Below, piece by piece: positions 24,088 to 32,600 of a stretch of DNA of 64,000 nucleotides; the first letter of the stretch is position 1, and every line of letters begins with the position of its first letter. The translations under genes were made by a program, and so were the position numbers. Source of the DNA: Methanomassiliicoccus sp. (GTDB lineage Archaea > Thermoplasmatota > Thermoplasmata > Methanomassiliicoccales > Methanomassiliicoccaceae). The notes under the pieces were generated by a model. That model searched no databases and was not told the origin of the DNA. It worked only from the letters and a program-made list of their open reading frames with translations. The stretch lies in contig JADFDJ010000001.1 in assembly GCA_018262895.1 (NCBI GenBank), forward strand, positions 224,083 to 288,082, written 5' to 3'.

Positions 24088-25092
24088 ATGAGCCTTGTTC
24101 CCTATTTTTTTGAGCTTTCAGGCGAGCATCCCACTCTGCCGTTCGCGGATGCCTTCAGCAGCTGCACTGCTGAATGCGATGGTTTCACGGCCACAGCGTA
24201 CGGACCTGGGTACGGCATCTTCGGACTTGAAGGAGACAAGCTCGCAGGAATAGCTTCCCGACTGGCATTGACGCACCGGCTGGGCAGGCACCTGGGGTCC
24301 TGTCCGGTGGAGGAGGTGAGGGCCTTTGCTAAGAAGCTCGACCTCCCCACCGGCTCCATCGCCGTTCGGGCCAAGAGGTTCCAGGGACAGCATCCTGACC
24401 TTGACCTGGGGAAGCTGGCCGCCGAGGTGGGGGGCCTGGTCGCCAAGGACAGGAAGGTGGACCTGTCCCATCCCGATGTGGACGTTAGGATACTGATCTC
24501 GGACATGGCCCATCTGTACATTTGCGAGGCGGAGGTGGACCGCTCCGCGTTCGAGCAGCGCAAGGTGGCAGAACGGCCCTTCTTCTCGCCCATCTCCCTC
24601 CATCCACGCTATGCCCGGGCGCTGGTCAACATGACCCTGGTGAAGAGAGGAGAACGGCTACTGGACCCTTTCTGCGGAACCGGCGGAGTGCTCATCGAGG
24701 CTGCCTCCATCGGCGTCAGGGCCTGCGGATCGGACATTTCTCCGGAGATGGTCGAGGGCTGCTTGCAGAACCTGGAGCACTTCGACCTCCCATATGATAG
24801 CTTAGAGGTCGCGGACATAGGAGATATCGAGGGTACGTTCGGAAAGGTGGACGCTGTGGCCACAGACCCCCCCTATGGGCGGGCGACCAGCACGCGCAGG
24901 GAACCGCTGGGAGAGCTGTACGACCGGGCCCTGGCCTCCCTGGCATCAGTGCTGGACCAGGGTACCCGGGCGGTAATGGTGCTGCCCCGCCCCTGCCCCC
25001 AGCGGCTTCAGGGCTTGGACCTTGTCCACTGTCACCAGCAAAAAGTGCACCGGTCCCTGGACCGACATTACTGCATCTTCAGACGACGTTGA
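24088..25092 (+). CDS. trmG10: tRNA (guanine(10)-N2)-dimethyltransferase
   Basis: The 334-residue protein has an N-terminal ferredoxin-like plus THUMP region (about 1-155) for tRNA binding, followed by a Rossmann methyltransferase domain with DPFCGTGGVLIEAASIG (motif I) and TDPPYGRATSTRREP (motif IV, DPPY). This layout belongs to archaeal Trm-G10, which makes m2G/m22G at position 10. The ATG is preceded by GGAGGGGGGACATG. Its end overlaps the convergent protease gene by 14 bp. Confidence 0.88.
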   Translation: MSLVPYFFELSGEHPTLPFADAFSSCTAECDGFTATAYGPGYGIFGLEGDKLAGIASRLALTHRLGRHLGSCPVEEVRAFAKKLDLPTGSIAVRAKRFQGQHPDLDLGKLAAEVGGLVAKDRKVDLSHPDVDVRILISDMAHLYICEAEVDRSAFEQRKVAERPFFSPISLHPRYARALVNMTLVKRGERLLDPFCGTGGVLIEAASIGVRACGSDISPEMVEGCLQNLEHFDLPYDSLEVADIGDIEGTFGKVDAVATDPPYGRATSTRREPLGELYDRALASLASVLDQGTRAVMVLPRPCPQRLQGLDLVHCHQQKVHRSLDRHYCIFRRR

Positions 25093-26521
25093 TGGTGAGC
25101 ACCTGCACCTTATCCAATCCCGTGGCCTCGGCCACGAGGGAGATGTCACGAGTGATCTCGCTCACCCCTCCGGGAAGTTGCACCTGGACAGTGACGGTGG
25201 CGTTGGTCTCATACCCCAGGCTCAGGTCCAGGACATTTGTGGCATCCACGGCCGAGGAATTCGACAAGAACAAGGACGCCGACCAGTTCCCCGGTACGTC
25301 CTCCAGGGTCAGCCTCAGCTCGTTATCGACGTTCCCGGTGTTGTTAATGAACACCTGGAACACGACCATCCCTCCCGCGGCCACGGTGGTGTTGTTGCCG
25401 CCCAGGGCGGTCATCTCGAAGGAATAGTCGGGCGTCACCACTATGATGGGCTGAGGAACGAAGGTCACGGTGAGCAGCAGCAGTCCAGCTGTACCGACGA
25501 CCAGGGTCCGTTTGGGCAGCTTGCTGATATCGTTCAGGGGCGCGGGGTGATTCAGGCCCAGGAAGAACACCAGCAGCGCGAAGAGGAACCAGCCGTCGTA
25601 CAGCATCGCGACCAGGACCAGTGCCATGAAGGTCACATATCCCAGGTACTTGGCCTTATCCCCCAGCAGGCCGCGGGCCACGTGCCCGCCGTCAAGCTGG
25701 CCTACAGGCAGCAGGTTGATAGCGGTCACCAGGAAGCCAACCCACGCCGCGAAGGCGGTGGGATGCAGGGCCATGTTCTCGGACATTGGCACCAGCAGGG
25801 ATAGGAGCTGGTACAGGGGCTGGATCACGATGTACATGGCCCCGGCCTGCCCGATGCTGCCCTCCACCGCATGGCCGTTCGCGGTCAGGAACAGCCCTAT
25901 CAATGCCACCGGTATGGTGACGGCTAGTCCGCCCAGGGGGCCGGCGATGCCTATTTCCACCAGGGCCCGGCGGCTGGGCATAGGGTCACGCATGGAGATG
26001 AACGCCCCGAACGTACCGAACGGGGGTATGGATGGTATGAAGTAGGGCAGGGACGCGTCCACCTTGTGCCGCTTCGACATAACGTAGTGCGACAGCTCGT
26101 GGATGCCAAGGATGGCCATGAGGGGGATAGCGAAGAAGACCGCCCCGTTCAGGAAGTTATCCACGGTGAGGAGCTCCTGGGAGCCGGAGTAGTCTGACCA
26201 CAGAAGCATCCCTGCCAGGGTGGTCGTCATGAAGGTGATCACGAGAAGGGCACGGTTGATCCAAAGGTTTCGCTTCTTTCCCTGGGGGAGGCGCAGTACA
26301 GTAACGGCGTGCTCCCCTCCCGAATAACTGATGAAGGGCACGAACCCCTTGGCCTTCATGTCCTGGCGAAGGCTCTCGAAGTTCGACTCCAACATGGTCT
26401 CGTCGGGTCGGACCAGCATTTTCACGGACTCGTAGCTGACCTTCACGTCGTAGATGGGGAAGTATCTCGCCACCATCGAGCGGACCAGCTCTACATCGGC
26501 CGTGATATCATTGGCTAGCAT
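25079..26521 (-). CDS. Site-2-protease-type membrane metalloprotease with extracellular Ig-like tail
   Basis: The 480-residue protein has a cytoplasmic N-domain (about 1-85). A multi-span membrane core follows, with HELSH at 141-145 (zinc and catalytic Glu) and LPVGQLDGGH at about 272 (third zinc ligand region), the marks of M50 site-2 proteases. After the last helix, about residues 360-480 form a beta-rich domain with many N-x-S/T sites (NNTGNVDNELRLTLEDVPGN), like an alpha-galactosidase NEW3/CARDB module, most likely outside the cell. Site-2 proteases cut membrane-bound regulators within the membrane. The substrate is unknown. Confidence 0.88.
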   Translation of the reverse strand: MLANDITADVELVRSMVARYFPIYDVKVSYESVKMLVRPDETMLESNFESLRQDMKAKGFVPFISYSGGEHAVTVLRLPQGKKRNLWINRALLVITFMTTTLAGMLLWSDYSGSQELLTVDNFLNGAVFFAIPLMAILGIHELSHYVMSKRHKVDASLPYFIPSIPPFGTFGAFISMRDPMPSRRALVEIGIAGPLGGLAVTIPVALIGLFLTANGHAVEGSIGQAGAMYIVIQPLYQLLSLLVPMSENMALHPTAFAAWVGFLVTAINLLPVGQLDGGHVARGLLGDKAKYLGYVTFMALVLVAMLYDGWFLFALLVFFLGLNHPAPLNDISKLPKRTLVVGTAGLLLLTVTFVPQPIIVVTPDYSFEMTALGGNNTTVAAGGMVVFQVFINNTGNVDNELRLTLEDVPGNWSASLFLSNSSAVDATNVLDLSLGYETNATVTVQVQLPGGVSEITRDISLVAEATGLDKVQVLTINVV

Positions 26522-26644
26522 CGTTTCTCATTACACCTATTCAGAATATAACCCTTATGAGCAAATGAGCAAGGAAGATAACGTAATGGGTCGTCGATCC
26601 CCAGGGTAAGTTTCTATTATTCCTGGTCCGTTGAGGATGGTGAC

Positions 26645-27241
26645 ATGCTGTACGAGGAGCTTGACCAAGAGACCCGCCGGTGGATGCTCATCGAGCACAA
26701 GGCCGAGGAGGAGAGCAACCCCTACAGGAGCCCCAACCTGTCACCTCTCGGCAAGGAGCGCTTCCGGGCCCTGATGGAGGAGGCGCTGACCAACGGGAAC
26801 GATGTGACCCTGGCTCAGGCCTTGAGCCCCAGGGAGATGTGGGCTGAGTTCGAGCCCTCTCCCTTGGGAGGCATAAGGAAGACCGAGCCGGAGAGGGCGG
26901 CCAAGACACTGGCAAGGATGGAGTTCAACACCTGGTACGTACGTGGCCTGTGCCGGCGCCTCGTGGAGGAGGGCGAGACCATGGTCCAGATATACCGGGC
27001 GGAGGCGGCAGACGCTCCAGGCGATACCTGCGATGCCTACGAGAACATGTTCCTGGAGATCCGCTTCCTTTACAATGGGCACAGGATCAAGTACTGGCCT
27101 GTGCGGAACGATAGGGCCTTCTCCGTCCCCTGCGGCCCCCAGTGCCGACACTCGGTGCGCCGCATATCCTCGAGCGCCAAGGCCATGATCGAGCTGGAGG
27201 AGAGACAGTTCGGGGCGGCGTTCAGACGGCCTGGCCCCTGA
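26645..27241 (+). CDS. Protein of unknown function
   Basis: This soluble 198-residue protein starts at an ATG preceded by GAGGATGGTGAC. It is rich in Arg and Glu, with a Cys pair in VPCGPQCRHSVRR near residues 165-170 and a single Cys in LCRRLVEEGE, but it has no motif I recognise. The C-terminal part is helical and charged. It lies directly upstream of the lipid prenyltransferase genes but has a separate promoter region. The frame and codon use look like those of its neighbours, so I believe it is real. Confidence 0.7.
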   Translation: MLYEELDQETRRWMLIEHKAEEESNPYRSPNLSPLGKERFRALMEEALTNGNDVTLAQALSPREMWAEFEPSPLGGIRKTEPERAAKTLARMEFNTWYVRGLCRRLVEEGETMVQIYRAEAADAPGDTCDAYENMFLEIRFLYNGHRIKYWPVRNDRAFSVPCGPQCRHSVRRISSSAKAMIELEERQFGAAFRRPGP

Positions 27242-27248
27242 CGAAGGG

Positions 27249-27259
27249 TTATTATATTG
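27249..27259 (+). promoter_or_regulatory. TATA box of the ether-lipid prenyltransferase operon
   Basis: TTATTATATTG is centred about 26 bp before the GTG at 27280. That places transcription start at the start codon, so a leaderless mRNA is expected. Confidence 0.55.
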
Positions 27260-27279
27260 ACCTTATTAATCGGACCCCC

Positions 27280-28101
27280 GTGAACCGTTTCATCCAGTTG
27301 TTCCGAGTGGGCAACTGCATTATGGGAGTGGTGGGCCTCCTTCTGGCCATGTTGGTGGCGGCAGGGATGAACATACTGGACGACCCCATGGCCATCCTCA
27401 TCTCCTCCGGCGTGGTGTTCCTGTTCATCATCGGCGGTAACTCGCTCAATGACTACCTGGACCGGGAGGTGGACAAGCTCGCTCATCCGGAGCGGCCTCT
27501 GCCCTCAGGAAGGATGAAGTCTGAGACCGCACGTAACATCTCCATCGCCGCGTTCATTCTCTGCTTGGCCCTTTCCGTGCTGCTGTGGGACGTGGCCTCT
27601 TTCCTGATAGTTGTGTCGGCAGTGGCCATCATGCTGGCTTATGAGCTAAGGACCAAGAAGATGGGGCTCGCCGGCAACCTCTCCATAGCCTGGCTCACTG
27701 GCGCGCTGTTCCTCCTGGGAGGAGCGGTGATGGGGAGGATGGAAGCTACGGTGGCCTTCGCCTTCATGGCATTCCTGGCAACCCTGGGAAGGGAGATCGT
27801 CAAGGACGTCCAGGATATGAACTCGGACTTCGACCGCAAGACCTTGCCCCAGACCATAGGCGCGAGGAAGGCGGGAGCCGTGGCCAGCGTGGCGTTCCTG
27901 GTGGCGGTGCTGCTGTCCTTCGAACCATTCATCACCGGCCGTTTCGGCCTGGCGTATCTGGTCGCGGTGCTGTTCGCGGATGCAATTTTTATATACTGCT
28001 CCATAGTTCATTTCCGAAATCCCAAGCAGGGGCAGCGTTGGGCCAAGTACGGTATGTTGGTGGCACTGGTGGCGTTCTTGCTAGGAGGTTTGTTGTTATG
28101 A
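27280..28101 (+). CDS. Digeranylgeranylglyceryl phosphate synthase (UbiA family)
   Basis: The 273-residue membrane protein has about eight helices. It carries both Asp-rich prenyl-diphosphate motifs of UbiA enzymes, NDYLDREVDKLAHPERPLPSG and DVQDMNSDFDRKTLPQ. Its length and the next gene point to (S)-2,3-di-O-geranylgeranylglyceryl phosphate synthase, which adds the second geranylgeranyl chain in archaeal lipid synthesis. The GTG at 27280 fits the family N-terminus (NRFIQLFRVGNCIMG) and the TATA box. Its stop overlaps the next start (ATGA). Confidence 0.9.
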   Translation: MNRFIQLFRVGNCIMGVVGLLLAMLVAAGMNILDDPMAILISSGVVFLFIIGGNSLNDYLDREVDKLAHPERPLPSGRMKSETARNISIAAFILCLALSVLLWDVASFLIVVSAVAIMLAYELRTKKMGLAGNLSIAWLTGALFLLGGAVMGRMEATVAFAFMAFLATLGREIVKDVQDMNSDFDRKTLPQTIGARKAGAVASVAFLVAVLLSFEPFITGRFGLAYLVAVLFADAIFIYCSIVHFRNPKQGQRWAKYGMLVALVAFLLGGLLL

Positions 28102-28832
28102 CCGTAGATGAGTTGCTTAGAAACAAGCTCAGAAAGGGCACTCTGCACATGACCTTGATCGATCCTGCCAAGCAGGAGCCGTCCCAGGCCGGGAGCATCG
28201 TCGAAGAGGCGTGCCGCCTGGGCACCGATGCCATTATGGTCGGAGGATCGACCGATGTCACCCAGCAGAACCTCGACGAGACCGTGCTGGCAATAAAGGC
28301 CAACGTCGATGTTCCGGTCATCTACTTCCCCTCGGGTGCCCACGCCATATCGCCGCATGCCGATGCCATCTACTTCATGAGCATGCTCAACTCCCGAAAC
28401 CTGAACATGGTCATGGGGGAGCAGGTGCGGGGTGCGCCCATTGTCAAGATGCTGAAGCTGGAGCCTCTGTCGATGGGGTACATCATCGTGGCCCCGGGGA
28501 TGAAGGTGGGAGAGGTGGGGCAGGCCGACGTGATACCGCGTGATAGCCCCAAGACCGCCGTGGCCTATGCCTTGGCGGCGCAGTTCCTGGGAATGAAGTA
28601 CGTGTATCTGGAGGCAGGCAGCGGAGCTCCGGAACCGGTCCCCGAGGAGATGATCCGCGCGGTGCGCTCAGCCATCGACGTCCCCCTCCTCGTGGGCGGC
28701 GGTATAAGAGATGCGGAGACCGCGGCCCGGGTCAAGGCTGCGGGTGCTAGCATCGTGGTGACAGGCACGGTGGTGGAGGAGGGGCACTCCATGAGCCGCC
28801 TCCAGGGGATCATAGAGGCCATCCACTCATAA
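28098..28832 (+). CDS. Geranylgeranylglyceryl phosphate synthase
   Basis: The 244-residue TIM-barrel protein has the GGGP/PcrB motifs: HMTLIDPAKQEPSQAG near the N-terminus, MVGGSTDVT, YLEAGSGAPEPVPEEM and LLVGGGIRDAETA. It joins geranylgeranyl diphosphate to sn-glycerol-1-phosphate, the first committed step of archaeal lipids. The ATG at 28098 has GGAGG (28084-28088) inside the preceding gene. Adjacency to the second prenyltransferase makes a compact two-step lipid operon. Confidence 0.94.
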   Translation: MTVDELLRNKLRKGTLHMTLIDPAKQEPSQAGSIVEEACRLGTDAIMVGGSTDVTQQNLDETVLAIKANVDVPVIYFPSGAHAISPHADAIYFMSMLNSRNLNMVMGEQVRGAPIVKMLKLEPLSMGYIIVAPGMKVGEVGQADVIPRDSPKTAVAYALAAQFLGMKYVYLEAGSGAPEPVPEEMIRAVRSAIDVPLLVGGGIRDAETAARVKAAGASIVVTGTVVEEGHSMSRLQGIIEAIHS

Positions 28833-28837
28833 TGTCA

Positions 28838-29428
28838 TCACAGAAGGCCGAGAAGCATCTCGTGGATCCTGGTGTCCTCGGACAGTTCCGGGTGGAAGCT
28901 CAGCCCGATGAGGTTGTCCTGCCGCACCATAACGATCTTTCCTGAATGGGCCGCCATTACCTTGCACCTGCCCCAGGTCCTGCTTATCACCGGTGCGCGG
29001 ATGAACACTCCGGGGAAGGGAGAGTCAAACCCTTTCACATCTATGGGGGCCTCGAAGCTCTCCCTCTGCCGCCCGAAGGCATTGCGATCGACAGCCATGT
29101 CCACAAGACCCAGCAGCTCCGTACCGGTCTTGTGCACCTCATCGTCGCCCTCCTTGGCCAGAAGGACGCATCCAGCGCAGGTCCCCATGATGGGCATGCC
29201 CTCAACCGCCCTGCGGACTATCTGGTCGTGCAGACCGTGGCGGCTCAAGAGCTTGGATATGGCGGTGCTTTCCCCGCCGGGAATTATGAGGCAGCAAACC
29301 TGCTCCAGCTCCTCTAAGCGCCTGACGGTGATAACGCTGCCCTTATGTCCATTGTTCGCGAGAGCCCTCTCCAAGGACCGCACATGCTCAGGGAAGGCTC
29401 CCTGGACGGCGACCACGCCTGCCTTCAT
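28838..29428 (-). CDS. pdxT: Pyridoxal 5'-phosphate synthase glutaminase subunit PdxT
   Basis: This 196-residue class I glutamine amidotransferase has PGGESTAISKLL, the nucleophile motif IMGTCAGCVLLAK and the His-Glu pair in FHPELSEDTRIHE. It supplies ammonia to PdxS for vitamin B6 synthesis. PdxS is not in the window. It converges on the GGGP synthase gene with 5 bp between. Confidence 0.94.
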   Translation of the reverse strand: MKAGVVAVQGAFPEHVRSLERALANNGHKGSVITVRRLEELEQVCCLIIPGGESTAISKLLSRHGLHDQIVRRAVEGMPIMGTCAGCVLLAKEGDDEVHKTGTELLGLVDMAVDRNAFGRQRESFEAPIDVKGFDSPFPGVFIRAPVISRTWGRCKVMAAHSGKIVMVRQDNLIGLSFHPELSEDTRIHEMLLGLL

Positions 29429-29612
29429 GAGGAGGCGTCAGCAATGACCGTGGTCAAGAAAGTTTCGCCTCCATGCTCAATGCTGTTCTTGGAGCATTGG
29501 TGGATGCCTGCCAAAGACGTTTCATTTAATGGTGGCGAAAAGGATGGAGGGAAGGTTTCAGGGGCGCGGGGAGGATACCACGGCCCCGGAGTGTTGCTGT
29601 CACTTGGGAGGA

Positions 29613-32600
29613 TCACTTCCTCGCCATCACCTCAGCCATCACCCTTGACAGCTGGTCCCCAAGATATGGCTTGAGGAGCCTTGCCGAGAATCCTTGAGAT
29701 TCCAGTTCCTCGGCGGAAGGCAAACCTCCCCTGGGGCCGGTGGCGATGATACGGACATGCGGGATCTGCTCCCGGAGCCGATCGGCCACCTGCTGTCCGG
29801 GCGTGCCCTCGACGTTGACATAGTCCATGATCACCATGTCGAAGGGTTCGTGAATGTCCATGGCTTGCTTGCACAGGATGATGGCTTCCTCCTCGTCACG
29901 GGCGATCTCCACCTTGTAGCCCAGATATTGCAGGAGGTCCCCCGTGGTCTCCAGCACGCTCTCATCATCATCGAGGATAAGGACCCTGCCCTTCCCTTTG
30001 ACCAATGAGGTGGGCTCGTCGTTCACACCCATGAGCTTGTTGCGGGCGATGTTGGTGGCGTTCTCGATCTGCTTGAGCATTCCGTACATCCGCCCCTCAG
30101 GAATAACATACTCCTTGGCCAAGGACACGCTGCCCAGTATCGCAGTGAGCGGATCGTCCAGAGCGGTCGAGGTGCTGGGCGGTTCGGGGGCCTCCTCGAC
30201 CACTGCGGGCTGAGGCTTGGGAACGACCGGGCGGGGGGAGAAGGTCAGCACGGTTCCCTTGCCTCCCTCGGGGTCCACGACCGATGACGCCCTGACGTCG
30301 AACTCCACGCCCTCCGCGACAGAGGTGCGGAAGTCCGCCCGGCCTAGGTCCAGGTCCGGAAGTACCTCGTTCGCGGGATGGCCTTCCAGTTCCATGGTTC
30401 CCAGCAGGTTGCGCAGGGCAGGATTGCTTCTGAGGATCTTCCCATCGGAGGATATGACCGCCACTCCGGTGCGCATACCATCGATGATGGCTTTCAGGCG
30501 AGACACCTCCTTAGAGGACGCGACGCGCTCCGCCTCTATATCCGCTGCCCTGGCGCTTAGCTCATCATGTAGACGGGACAGCTCCTCGTTGGCCTTGAGG
30601 GCAGCCTGCTGGCGGCTCTCTAGCTCGGCGATACGATCGTTCAGCTCCATGACCTTGGAGGTCAAGGTACCCTTGAGGGACTCTATCGTTGACAGGGCCT
30701 CGACCAGGGACAGCTCCTTGGCTCCGAGGTCGGCCCTGACCGCCGACAGCTCCTGTGCGGTCTGCTCCAGAGATGTGCTGGTGGCGAGGTTCTGCTCCTT
30801 GAGCTGGGAAAGCTCGCTCTTCGTGGTGTCCAGCTCCTCGGTCGTTAAGCGGTAATTCTCGCTCAGCTGGGCCAGCTCGCTCTTGGTGGTGTCCAGCTCC
30901 TCGGTCGTTAAGCGGTATCTCTCATTCAGCTGGGAAAGCTCGCTCTTGGTGGTGTCCAGCTCCTCAGTGGTGGCGAGGTGTTCTTCTTTCAGCTGCTCGA
31001 GGTCAGAGCGCGTCGTCTCGAGCTCGCTCCTCAATGATTCCAGCTCCTGGTTCCGTTGCTCCAGGTCCTCAGCGGTCCTGGACCTCTCTTCGGATACATG
31101 GGACAGCTCTGCCTTGACGTCATTGAGCGTGGCCAAAGTGGCGGCGAACTCCGCGCCCTTCTCCTCCAGCTCGTTCGCGGATCTCTGGTTCTTCTCCCGA
31201 AGCTGGGATACCTCTGCTTTCAAACCTTCGGCCTCATCGTTGAGGGCGGTCAGCTCCCTAATCTTGTTCTCGAGGTCCTCTGATGTGGCACTCTGCCGTT
31301 CCGTGAGCTGGGCTAGCTCTTCCTTGACGGAGGACAGTTCTCCAATGGCGCTCTCCAGCTCACTGTTCTTCTTCTCCAGCTCCTCTGTGGTACGCTGCTG
31401 AAGCTCCTTGACCTGAGCAAGCTCCGACCTGGCGGCCTCCAGTTCCTCGGTGACCGCGGATAGCGCCTGTAGCTTCTCATCCCGTTCCTGCGCGGTCATC
31501 TGGTGCTGTTCCTTCTCCCGCACCAGGTCCTGGACCGTCCTGTCGAGCTCCTCCTTGACGAGCTGATGCTCGGTGCGGACCTCTTCCAGCTCCTTCATCC
31601 GCAGCTCCAGCTCTTCCTTGCTGAGATGATGCAGGTCCCTTTCCAGGGTCAGGTCCGATCCCTTCTGTTCCAGTTCCTGGGTTAGCGCGAACACCTGGCC
31701 CTGGGCGCGGTCTAGGTCTTGGATCAGGGCGTTCTTCTCGGCCACGGCCGCTCTTGCCTTTGATGCCAAGCTCTCGCCCTCTGTCCTAGATGCTGCCAGC
31801 CACGATTCCCTCTGCGCCAACGCCTCGCGCAGGCCGAAAATTATGGTCTCGTTGACGTTCTGGTCCGACGTGAGCTGTGCTGTCTGTCGCAGCAGCTCTC
31901 CAAGCTTGCCCTTATGGCCATCGGACTCGGAAAGGACAGAGGCCAGCTGCTCCTCCTTGAGCTTAAGTTCCTCGGTCTCGCGTTCCACCTGGGACCGCAG
32001 CTCCTCGATCTCCCGGTCCTTGACCCGGGCGAGGTCGTCAAGCTGCTCCTTGGCCCATGAAAGCTGGGCATTATCGCTCTCCAGCTTACCCTTGGCATCC
32101 TGGAGCGCCTGCCGCTCCTCCGTTAGGGATGCCAGGTCCACCTTGGATGCTTCCAGTTGAGCATTGAGGTCGGCCACTAGCGATACTTTTGACTCCAGCT
32201 CTTCCCTGATCCGCGCGTTCTCTTCGCTCGCGCAATCGAGCTCGTCCTGCTTCCGCTCCAGTTCGTCGGCTAGGCCCCTGGCCTCCTCTTCCTTGGAGGA
32301 AAGCTCGCTCTTGAGGGCTTCGGCGGCGGCGAGGGCCTCGGTGAGGCCGGTGGTCTTCGCTTCCAGCTCCTCGGTGGTCTGGGTCAGCTCCTTGGTCCTG
32401 AGGTCCAGTTCCTCTGCCGCCTTAAGGCGCTGTTCCATGACATTCTTCAGCTCATCCTCCTTGGAGGCTAAGGACTCGTTCGCCTTCTGCAGGTCGGCGT
32501 TCAGCTTCTCCACCTGCTGACGCAAGGTTATGAGTTCCTCGGCCTTCTGGGCCATGGCCTCCTCCACACCAGAGAGGGACTCCTTGACCCCACCCAGCTC

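Noticed and set aside
30775..30963. 63-bp repeats considered as a CRISPR array or minisatellite
   Set aside because: The units are directly adjacent with no spacers, in frame, and encode heptad repeats of the sensor protein, so they are a coding repeat.
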